Below, piece after piece: positions 7,918-14,927 of a stretch of DNA of 64,000 bases (within the stretch, counting starts at the first letter, position 1; every line of letters begins with the position of its first letter). Location of the stretch: contig NZ_FOYL01000003.1 of the NCBI RefSeq assembly GCF_900115955.1, positions 467,117 through 531,116 on the forward strand, read 5' to 3'. A program made the translations under genes and the position numbers. This stretch comes from Lentzea waywayandensis. GTDB taxonomy: Bacteria > Actinomycetota > Actinomycetes > Mycobacteriales > Pseudonocardiaceae. The notes beneath the pieces were generated by a model, which did no database searches, was not told the DNA's origin, and worked only from the letters and a program-made list of their open reading frames with translations.

Positions 7918-8930
7918 TGAGCGGCTGGCGCTTCGGTGACCCGAACGGCCGGCGGAAGTGGTTCAGCCACGCCGCGCCGTTCGCGGGACTGCCGGGCTTC
8001 CAGCTCGCGTACGAGACGTGGGGGACCTTGAACGCCGAGGCCTCCAACGCGGTGCTCGTGCTCCACGCCCTCACCGGTGACAGCCATGTCGCCGGGGGCG
8101 TGGAGCCGGGTCACCCCACGCCGGGCTGGTGGGACTCCCTGGTGGGGAAGAGAAAGCCGCTCGACGCGTTCTTCGTCGTCGCGCCGAACGTGCTGGGAGG
8201 CTGTCAGGGCAGTACCGGGCCCTGGCAGTACCCCGGATTCCCCGGCATCACCATTCGCGACCAGGTCGCGGCCGAGGTCCACCTCGCGGACTACCTCGGC
8301 ATCGGGCAGTGGGCCGCGGTGCTCGGCGGGTCGATGGGTGGCATGCGGGCGGTCGAGTGGGCGGTCAGTGCCCCTGATCGGGTGAAGTCCTTGCTGTTGC
8401 TGGCCACGACGGCGCAGGCTTCAGCCGAGCAGATCGCGCTGGCCTCCGCTCAGCTGCACGCGATCAAAGCCGATCCGGTGGAGGGATTGGGGGTCGCGCG
8501 GCGGATCGCGCACATCAGCTATCGCAGCGAGCAGGAGCTCCAGGCCCGGTTCGGGCGGGAGAAGCAGGAGGACGGGCGGTTCGAGGTCGAGTCCTATTTG
8601 GACCACCACGCGGCGAAGCTCACCAGGAGGTTCGACGCGGACAGTTACGTGACGCTCACCGAGGCGATGAACTCGCACGACGTCGGGCGTGGGCGAGGCG
8701 GGGTCAGGGCTGCGCTGGCGAGGATCACCGCGCGCACGATCGTCGCCGGGGTGGACTCGGATCGGCTCTATCCGTTGGCACAGCAGCGAGAGCTGGCGGC
8801 CGGTATTCCGGGAGCCGACGGGCTGCGGGTGATCAGCTCGCCGTACGGGCACGACGCGTTCCTGATCGAGAGCGAGCAGGTCGGCGCGCTCGTCACGGAA
8901 CTGGTGCCCGTGCCTTCAAGTACTCGTTGA
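7917..8930 (+). CDS. metX: Homoserine O-acetyltransferase
   Basis: 337 residues, alpha/beta-hydrolase fold. The nucleophile elbow GGSMGGMRAVEWA, the oxyanion region NVLGGCQGSTGP, and the C-terminal catalytic His in SPYGHDAFLIE are all present. It transfers acetyl from acetyl-CoA to L-homoserine. The GTG at 7917 overlaps the metY stop by one base. It is a little shorter than many MetX proteins (about 370) because the N-terminal extension is brief. The last 38 bp overlap the convergent MerR-type gene. Confidence 0.95.
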   Translation: MSGWRFGDPNGRRKWFSHAAPFAGLPGFQLAYETWGTLNAEASNAVLVLHALTGDSHVAGGVEPGHPTPGWWDSLVGKRKPLDAFFVVAPNVLGGCQGSTGPWQYPGFPGITIRDQVAAEVHLADYLGIGQWAAVLGGSMGGMRAVEWAVSAPDRVKSLLLLATTAQASAEQIALASAQLHAIKADPVEGLGVARRIAHISYRSEQELQARFGREKQEDGRFEVESYLDHHAAKLTRRFDADSYVTLTEAMNSHDVGRGRGGVRAALARITARTIVAGVDSDRLYPLAQQRELAAGIPGADGLRVISSPYGHDAFLIESEQVGALVTELVPVPSSTR

Positions 8931-9579
8931 GCCGAGCGGAGGCGGCGAGCATCGCCAGGCCCTGCGCGGTGAGGCGGCGGCGCCAGTCGGTCAGGGCGGC
9001 ACCCAGCGTGTCGGTGCCGCCCGCCGTGCGGATCTGCTCCACCACCAAAGCGATGCGTGCCAACGGGTAGCCGCCTCGTCGCAGCAGGTGCGCCAGCTCG
9101 GCGTCGCGGACGTCCTCGGCCTGGAACACGCGGTAGCCGGTGGATTCACGGGAGGGAACGAGGATTCCGGCCTCCTCCCACGCGCGCAGCGTCGCCGGGG
9201 TCACGCCGAGGCGCCGGGCCAGCTCGCCGATCGTGCGGGGTTCCAGGACCGGCTCGAAGTCGGTCAGGTCCTGCACGGCCCGGCTCACCGAGTCGAGGGT
9301 CTGGCGGTCGCGCAGCAGCTGTTCGTGGCCGCGGTCGATCCACAGAAGAACGTCGTCCAGCGAGTCGCTGTGGAGCGCGTTCATGATCTGACCTGCGCGA
9401 GCGTGCCCGAAGGCCGGGATCAGGGCGATGAACGTGCGCAGCGCGGCGGCGTGGACCTCGGTGTAGACGCGGTAGCCGGACGGCGTGCGCTCGGCGGGCG
9501 GGAGGAAGCCGGACTCCTCGTAGTTGCGCACCGCCTGGGTCGAGAGGCCGTGTTCGCGGGCGAGGTCAGCTGGACGCAC
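8893..9579 (-). CDS. Double MerR-type HTH transcriptional regulator
   Basis: 228 residues with two MerR-like DNA-binding modules. The first is residues 1-70 (VRPADLAREHGLSTQAVRNY, GYRVYTE) and the second is about 112-180 (TIGELARRLGVTPATLRAWE, GYRVFQAED). Such tandem-MerR proteins are called TioE-like in some actinomycetes; that name is from memory. GTG 9579 was chosen because the first HTH starts there and the rest of the open frame upstream reads across the divergent promoter. It probably controls itself and the divergent esterase-like gene through the inverted repeat at 9581-9630. Confidence 0.85.
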   Translation of the reverse strand: MRPADLAREHGLSTQAVRNYEESGFLPPAERTPSGYRVYTEVHAAALRTFIALIPAFGHARAGQIMNALHSDSLDDVLLWIDRGHEQLLRDRQTLDSVSRAVQDLTDFEPVLEPRTIGELARRLGVTPATLRAWEEAGILVPSRESTGYRVFQAEDVRDAELAHLLRRGGYPLARIALVVEQIRTAGGTDTLGAALTDWRRRLTAQGLAMLAASARLNEYLKARAPVP

Positions 9580-9580
9580 G

Positions 9581-9630
9581 GTTGAGACTTTAGCGGCGAA
9601 TGTCGAGAAGATTTCAGCGAAAGTCTCAAC
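9581..9630. promoter_or_regulatory. Inverted repeat in the divergent MerR/esterase promoter
   Basis: GTTGAGACTTT (9581-9591) and its exact complement AAAGTCTCAAC (9620-9630) are separated by 28 bp in the 79-bp gap between the two divergent starts. The region is A+T-rich compared with its surroundings. Two well-spaced half sites would suit a regulator with two HTH modules per chain. The left half site touches the regulator's start codon, which suggests autoregulation. Confidence 0.55.
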
Positions 9631-9658
9631 TGAGCTTTCAATGTTACGGTTGAGCCAC

Positions 9659-10774
9659 ATGAGCCAGGACATTCGCGAGTTCATCAGCCCCTTCACCGAG
9701 CTCCTGGGGTTCGGCGAGCCGACGCACCTCGAGCACGCCCACACCTGGATCCGCAACGAGCTGTTCGAGCAGCTGGCGGGCCTGGGCTTCCGCTCGATCG
9801 CCCTGGAGACCTGCCGGATCAGGGGTCTGAGCGTCAACGACTACGTCCACGGCGGGGCCGGTGACCTCGACACGATCATGAAGGAAGGCTTCTCCCACAC
9901 GTTCGGGGAGAACTGGCCGGCCAACCGCGAGCTCGTGCAGTGGATGCGCGAGTACAACGCGGACAAACCGGAGCAGGAACGGCTGTCGTTCCACGGGTTC
10001 GACTTCCAGACCGAGACGACCAGCGCGCCCAGCCCGCGTCCCTACCTCGAACACGCCCGTGACCACCTGGGCGAGGACGTCGACCTCACGATCGACGACG
10101 AGAAGTGGAGCCGTGACGAGGCGGTGCTGGACCTGACCCAGTCGCCTGGGCGGTCCGATGAGGCGATCAGGCTGCGTGAGATCGGCACCGGAATGCTCAT
10201 GCGGTTGCACGAGCGGAGGTCCACCGACGAGGCGTGGGCGCGTGCGGAGACGTACCTGACGGCCGGATTGAGTCTGCTCCAGTACCACCGGGAGTGTGCG
10301 GAGCCGAACCCGCTGGGCGTGCGCCTCAACCGCCTGTGCCAGATGCGCGACGGCGTGATGGCGCGGAACCTGCTGGAGATCCGGCGCGCCGAGGCGTCCC
10401 GAGGCCCGACGTTCGTGTTCGCGCACAACGCCCACCTGCAGCGCACGAACAGTTCGATGGAGATGGCCGGCGAACGGATCGAGTGGTTCTCCGCGGGCGC
10501 GCTCGTGGCGCCGATCCTCGGTGACCAGTACACGGTCATCGGCGGCACCCTCGGCCGCAACGACTCGTTCGGACTGGGCGAACCGGACAAAGCCACCCTC
10601 GAGGGCCAGTTGCAGAGCCGGTTCACGACCTGGGGGATCACGAAGGACAAGCCGGAGGGGCCGTCCCGCACCGACACGAGGCTGGAGATGGGCTACTTCC
10701 CGCTCGACCAGCACCTCATGGACGGTGTGGACGCTCTGCTGCACATCAGGGTTGGTCGTCCAGTGACGCGGTGA
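9659..10774 (+). CDS. Erythromycin-esterase-family protein
   Basis: 371 residues with the erythromycin esterase domain over the whole length. Visible signatures are GEPTHLEH near the N-terminus (the Glu/His pair used as general base in EreA/EreB), ALETCRIRG, and the C-terminal FVFAHNAHLQR with conserved His residues. Family members hydrolyse macrolide lactones or are annotated as succinoglycan-related; most chromosomal actinomycete copies have no proven antibiotic target. It is divergent from the double-MerR regulator, as expected for an inducible drug-response unit. Resistance is an inference. The 3' end overlaps the next convergent gene by 29 bp. Confidence 0.8.
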   Translation: MSQDIREFISPFTELLGFGEPTHLEHAHTWIRNELFEQLAGLGFRSIALETCRIRGLSVNDYVHGGAGDLDTIMKEGFSHTFGENWPANRELVQWMREYNADKPEQERLSFHGFDFQTETTSAPSPRPYLEHARDHLGEDVDLTIDDEKWSRDEAVLDLTQSPGRSDEAIRLREIGTGMLMRLHERRSTDEAWARAETYLTAGLSLLQYHRECAEPNPLGVRLNRLCQMRDGVMARNLLEIRRAEASRGPTFVFAHNAHLQRTNSSMEMAGERIEWFSAGALVAPILGDQYTVIGGTLGRNDSFGLGEPDKATLEGQLQSRFTTWGITKDKPEGPSRTDTRLEMGYFPLDQHLMDGVDALLHIRVGRPVTR

Positions 10775-11252
10775 TCCACGGCGCGACGGGCAGTTCGCGC
10801 GTCTCGCACTCGATCGCCAGCTTCAGGGTCCACCGCAGGGCTTGTAAGACCACGGTCGCGAGCTCCTGCGGTTGACCGTTGGCCAGGGCGATCTCGATCT
10901 GCTCCGAGGCCGCGTCCTGGTCGCCGTGCACCTCGGCCAGCAACGCGCGGATCGCGGTGCGGACGGGTGGGTCGGCGTCGTCGATCTGGACCTCGTTGCC
11001 CTCCTCGTCGAAGACCTGCATCTTGACCGGAGTGGCGCCGCCGGAACCGAGCGCGCTGACCATGCTGCTGCACTCCGCGAACAGCAGGAGCACCAGCTCA
11101 CGGATCTCCTCGTTGCCCTCGGGAGACCCGCTGAGGTACCCGGTCACGAGGTCCACCGCCACAGCGTCTTCCCCGGCCCTGGCCGCGGCCAGCGCCTCAC
11201 CGGCCACGGCCGTCAGCCGTGACCAGCGATCTGGATCCTGTGGTGGTCTCAC
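10746..11252 (-). CDS. Conserved-looking acidic hypothetical protein
   Basis: 168 residues, strongly acidic (segments EEGNEVQIDDADPPV and GDQDAASEQIEIAL), mostly alpha-helical, with no signal peptide or membrane segment. I recognise no family. Codon third-position G+C is high throughout, which supports real coding, and GGTAGG lies upstream of the GTG start. It converges on the erythromycin-esterase-like gene with a 29-bp overlap and is divergent from the histidine kinase. Function unknown. Confidence 0.55.
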   Translation of the reverse strand: MRPPQDPDRWSRLTAVAGEALAAARAGEDAVAVDLVTGYLSGSPEGNEEIRELVLLLFAECSSMVSALGSGGATPVKMQVFDEEGNEVQIDDADPPVRTAIRALLAEVHGDQDAASEQIEIALANGQPQELATVVLQALRWTLKLAIECETRELPVAPWITASLDDQP

Positions 11253-11360
11253 AGGTACTGCCTACCGCGCGGTGTCACGGATTCGCAATGCCCCATCTTG
11301 ATCAGAGTGCTACCGGGGTATGTCACTCCGCAGGTCAATGTGCGAATCACCGGATCCACC

Positions 11361-11375
11361 TAGCATCGGGTGGTG
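11361..11375 (+). promoter_or_regulatory. -10 box of a leaderless histidine kinase gene
   Basis: TAGCAT (11361-11366) is followed by exactly 6 nt and then GTG 11373. This spacing fits transcription starting on the GTG, and no Shine-Dalgarno sequence is present. It is the reason the second of two adjacent GTG codons (11370, 11373) was taken as the start. Confidence 0.5.
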
Positions 11376-12491
11376 TTCCGCACGTTGTACCGAACCGTCC
11401 TAGGCCCCGATCGCACCCGAGTGCTCGCCAAGCTGCTCGGGCGGTTGCGCATCCCGGTGCACGCCGCGCTGATCATCTACGCTTTCGTGTGGGCGGTCGT
11501 CGCCAGCGCCGGTTACGTGCGCCAGGCGGACTCGGACGGCTGGTGGGTCGTCATCTTCCTGGTGACGCTCGTGCCGTACGTGCTGCTGATCTGGTCGCCG
11601 CTCTACGCCTGGCGGCTGGCGGTGCCGGGCTTCTACCTCGTCAGCCTCCTGTGGGCCGGCGAGGGCACCGGGGCCTTCCAGTACTGGACCGCGGTACCGC
11701 TGTTCGTCGCGGTCGCGGCGTTCTACTCGCGCGGGATCGTCATCGCGGCCACGTTGATCAGCGGCGCGCTCATCATCGCCTCCGAGCCGCAGGCCGCGGA
11801 CATGGCGCTCTTCGTGCCCATCGTCGGTGCGGCGGTCTACCTGTTCGGTGCGCGCGGCAGAGCGGAACGTGAGCTCGAGGAAGAGCGCGACGCCAAGGCC
11901 GCGCTGGAGGAACGTGCCCGCATCGCACGCGAGATGCACGACGTCGTGGCGCACCACATGTCGATGGTGGTGGTCTGGTGCGAGACCGCGCCCTACCGCC
12001 TCAAAGGACTGAACGAGGACGCGGTGAAGGAGTTCGCCGAGGTCGGTGAGGCGGCGCGCGAAGCCATCACCGACATGCAGCGCCTGCTGGGCGTGCTCCG
12101 GACGAACGGTCAGGAACTGGAACGCGAACCGCAACCGGGCATCAGCCGCATCCCCGAGCTCGTGCGGGCGGGGGACGAGGCTGAGATCGACGTGGACGAC
12201 GTGCCGGAGGCGGTCGGCCTGACCGCGTACCGGGTCGTGCAGGAAGCGCTCACGAACGCGACCAGGCACGCGCCCGGCTCGAAGGCGTCCGTCCACGTGC
12301 ACAAGAACGACGGCCGGCTCGACGTGCTGGTGCGCAACACCGCGGGTGGACCGTCCATGGGCGGCGGCAGCGGGCAGGGTCTGGTGGGCATGCGTGAACG
12401 TGTCGCCGTGCACGGTGGCACGCTGACCGTGAAGTCGACCGAGGACGGCGGGTTCATGGTCCGGGCGAGGATTCCGTTGGGGGACAAGTGA
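11373..12491 (+). CDS. NarL-type sensor histidine kinase
   Basis: 372 residues. Four or five membrane helices (about residues 25-165) make up a sensor with almost no extracellular loop. A short linker coiled coil (ERELEEERDAKAALEERA) leads into the HisKA_3 dimerisation box ARIAREMHDVVAHHMS, where the first His is the phospho-acceptor. The ATPase region shows VVQEALTNATRHA (N box) and GQGLVGMRERV (G box). It phosphorylates the response regulator encoded next, whose GTG overlaps its stop by 4 bp. The signal is unknown; an intramembrane sensor often reports cell-envelope stress. Confidence 0.9.
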   Translation: MFRTLYRTVLGPDRTRVLAKLLGRLRIPVHAALIIYAFVWAVVASAGYVRQADSDGWWVVIFLVTLVPYVLLIWSPLYAWRLAVPGFYLVSLLWAGEGTGAFQYWTAVPLFVAVAAFYSRGIVIAATLISGALIIASEPQAADMALFVPIVGAAVYLFGARGRAERELEEERDAKAALEERARIAREMHDVVAHHMSMVVVWCETAPYRLKGLNEDAVKEFAEVGEAAREAITDMQRLLGVLRTNGQELEREPQPGISRIPELVRAGDEAEIDVDDVPEAVGLTAYRVVQEALTNATRHAPGSKASVHVHKNDGRLDVLVRNTAGGPSMGGGSGQGLVGMRERVAVHGGTLTVKSTEDGGFMVRARIPLGDK

Positions 12492-13141
12492 TCAGGGTGG
12501 TCGTGGTCGACGACCAGGAGATGGTGCGCGAGGGCTTCTCCGCGCTGCTGAACGCTCAGGACGACATCGAGGTGATCGGCGCGGCGGGCAACGGCGTGCA
12601 GGGTGTCGCATTGGCACGTACGGTCAAACCGGACGTCGTGCTGATGGACATCCGCATGCCCGAGATGGACGGTCTGACCGCCACCCGGTTGCTGCTGGAC
12701 GGGTCGCAGGAGCTGAAAGTGCTGGTGCTGACCACGTTCGACCTCGACGACTACGTCTACGAGGCGTTGCAGGCCGGTGCGAGCGGGTTCCTGCTCAAGC
12801 ACGCGCCGGCCCGTGAGCTGCTCAACGCCGTTCGCGTGGTGGCCGCGGGGGAAGCGCTGCTTGCGCCGTCGATCACCAAACGGCTGATCGAGGACTTCGT
12901 GCGGTCGCGGCGTTCCGACCGCATCCGGCCCGCGCAGCTGGGGGTGCTGACCGAACGCGAGACCGAGATCCTCGTGCTGATCGCGCAGGGCCTGTCGAAC
13001 ACCGAGATCGCCGCGCACCTGGTGCTGGCCGAGCAGACGGTCAAGACGCACGTGAGCCGCGTGCTCACCAAGCTGGGCCTCCGCGACCGCGCCCAGGCCG
13101 TCATCGCGGCCTACGAGAGCGGGCTCGTGATACCGGGGTAG
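12488..13141 (+). CDS. NarL/LuxR-family response regulator
   Basis: 217 residues. The receiver domain (1-125) has the acidic pair DD near residue 10, the phospho-acceptor Asp in VVLMDIRMPEMDG, and Thr and Lys in LTTF and LLKHA. The C-terminal LuxR-type HTH is about 150-212 (LTERETEILVLIAQGLSNTEIAAHL, VKTHVSRVLTKLG). It is the partner of the upstream histidine kinase (GTGA overlap). Target genes are unknown; the hydrolase and acyltransferase genes just downstream are candidates but have their own promoter. Confidence 0.92.
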   Translation: MIRVVVVDDQEMVREGFSALLNAQDDIEVIGAAGNGVQGVALARTVKPDVVLMDIRMPEMDGLTATRLLLDGSQELKVLVLTTFDLDDYVYEALQAGASGFLLKHAPARELLNAVRVVAAGEALLAPSITKRLIEDFVRSRRSDRIRPAQLGVLTERETEILVLIAQGLSNTEIAAHLVLAEQTVKTHVSRVLTKLGLRDRAQAVIAAYESGLVIPG

Positions 13142-13203
13142 CAACGGAAAAGCGGCACGTCAGCGTGACGATTCGGGGCTTGTGGTCTTCCTAGTTTCGG
13201 TTC

Positions 13204-13908
13204 ATGCGCCGAGCCGTCCTGTTCCTCCTGCTGATCGCCCTCCCGTCGGTCGCGCCGTCGATCGCGCAGTGGCGTTCCGACGTCGCCCGCCGGGTCGCGA
13301 TCGTCGGTGACCTGAGCACCGCACGTGACGTCGTGATCGTCGTGCCGGGGTCCGATGTGGACGTCGACAGGTTCGACCGCACAGTCGGGCGGATGGCGGC
13401 AAACCTGTACGCGCAAGCCCATCGCGGCGACCTCGCGGTGATCGCGTGGCTCGGGTACCGCACGCCGCAGGGGCTTGGTGTGGACGCGGTGACCGGCTCG
13501 CTGGCCCGGCAGGGAGCTGCGGCGCTCGTCGATTTCGTGCGGGCGTTGCAGACCAACGCGCGCATCCACGTCTACGGCCACAGCTACGGGTCGGTCGTGG
13601 TCGGACTTGCGGCGCATTCGTTGGAAGTAGACGACATCGTGTTCACCGGAAGCCCTGGTGTGCGGGCGAAATCCGCGGCGGAGCTGGGGACGCGGGCGAA
13701 GGTGTGGGCCGTGCGGTCGAGCGGCGACTGGATGCGGTTCGTGCCGAACGCCCGGCTGTTCGACCTCGGGCACGGGACGGATCCGGCTTCGGACGGCTTC
13801 GGTGCGACCGTGCTGCGGTTCGAGGGCGGCAAACACGACACCTACTACGAACCGGGCAGCGAGACGCTGGGCGCGCTCGTCCGGATCGCTTCGGGGGAGA
13901 AGCTGTGA
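13204..13908 (+). CDS. Secreted alpha/beta-hydrolase (DUF1023-like)
   Basis: 234 residues. An N-terminal hydrophobic segment (residues 3-20) acts as signal or anchor. The serine elbow HVYGHSYGSVVVGLAA gives nucleophile Ser in GHSYG, the Asp is probably in VRSSGDWM, and the His is in GGKHDTYY, all matching actinobacterial DUF1023 hydrolases. Substrate unknown. TAGTTT (13192-13197) followed by exactly 6 nt to the ATG suggests a leaderless mRNA. It is translationally coupled (GTGA) to the acyltransferase downstream, so a joint role in envelope lipid or glycan acyl turnover is plausible. Confidence 0.82.
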   Translation: MRRAVLFLLLIALPSVAPSIAQWRSDVARRVAIVGDLSTARDVVIVVPGSDVDVDRFDRTVGRMAANLYAQAHRGDLAVIAWLGYRTPQGLGVDAVTGSLARQGAAALVDFVRALQTNARIHVYGHSYGSVVVGLAAHSLEVDDIVFTGSPGVRAKSAAELGTRAKVWAVRSSGDWMRFVPNARLFDLGHGTDPASDGFGATVLRFEGGKHDTYYEPGSETLGALVRIASGEKL

Positions 13909-14927
13909 GGAATCCGTTCATCGATGCCGTGCGGGCGCTTGCCGTCGTCGCGGTCGTGCTCGGCCATTGGTTGGTGACTTCGCTGGTGGACACGCCTACC
14001 GGCATGTACATCGACAGTCCGTTGAAGCACTTGTCCTCGCTCACACCGGTTTCCTGGGTGCTGCAAACGCTGGGCCTGTTCTTCTTCGTGGGCGGCTACG
14101 CGGCCGCGCACTCGAAGACGCCGTTTCTCGTCAGGTTGAAGCAGCTCGCCGTGCCGACGTCGCTGATGCTCGGCTGCTGGGCCGCTGTCCTCTTCGGACT
14201 GATCCTGCGCGGCGTCGACCAGGGCACGGCCTGGAACATCGGGTTCCTGGTCACGACCCCGCTGTGGTTCCTCGGCGTCTACCTGGTGCTGCTGGCGTTG
14301 AAACCGTTGGTGCGCAGGCTGGACGAGCACTCGTGGGGTGTGCTCGTCCCGGTCGTGCTGGTGCTGGTGGTCCCGTACGCGGTGTGGTGGGCGGCCTGGC
14401 AGCTCGGCTACTCGTTGGCGCGCAGGAGGATTCCCGGTCCGCCGCTGCTGGTGCTGGGCGTGGCCGGGTACGCGTTGCTGACGACGTTCGGCGGCTATCC
14501 GGTGTCGGCGGTGGGAGTTCCCGGCGAGGCCGTCTCGAACCTGAACCCGCCGAACTACGCGACGCTCGCGCTGGCGTTCGCGCAGATCGGTCTGGTGCTC
14601 ACGATCGCGCCGCTGCTGACCAGGCTCGGCACGACGAAACCCGTGGCGTGGCTGAACAAGCGCGCGTTGGGGATCTTCCTGGCGCACCAGAGCGCGCTGA
14701 TCACCGTGACGCTGGCGCTCAGCGCGTGGGGGCCGTTGCCGGGGCTCCAGCAGCCACCAGATCATCCGGGCTGGGTGTGGCAGCGACTGCTGTGGCTGCC
14801 GGTGTGCGCGGCCGTGACCTGGGGATGGCTCCGAGCACTGCGAGGCCGATCGCTACGGCGTGCAGCACCACCACCGGCGGAGCCGGATCCAGTGCCAGCA
14901 TCGGCGGAACGCACGCCAGCGCGGTGA
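13905..14927 (+). CDS. Acyltransferase-3 family membrane protein
   Basis: 340 residues with about ten membrane helices. The N-terminal signature NPFIDAVRALAVVAVVLGHW contains the Arg and His that mark AT3 acyltransferases. LFFFVGGYAAAHS and TTPLWFLGVYLVLLAL also match the family. It would move acyl groups across or onto membrane-exposed carbohydrates or lipids. It starts inside the previous hydrolase's stop (GTGA). The C-terminal tail (Arg/Pro/Ala-rich, last 60-70 codons) overlaps the convergent phospholipase-acyltransferase fusion over 209 bp, unusually long. The two proteins are paralogues in their AT3 parts. Confidence 0.85.
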   Translation: MRNPFIDAVRALAVVAVVLGHWLVTSLVDTPTGMYIDSPLKHLSSLTPVSWVLQTLGLFFFVGGYAAAHSKTPFLVRLKQLAVPTSLMLGCWAAVLFGLILRGVDQGTAWNIGFLVTTPLWFLGVYLVLLALKPLVRRLDEHSWGVLVPVVLVLVVPYAVWWAAWQLGYSLARRRIPGPPLLVLGVAGYALLTTFGGYPVSAVGVPGEAVSNLNPPNYATLALAFAQIGLVLTIAPLLTRLGTTKPVAWLNKRALGIFLAHQSALITVTLALSAWGPLPGLQQPPDHPGWVWQRLLWLPVCAAVTWGWLRALRGRSLRRAAPPPAEPDPVPASAERTPAR

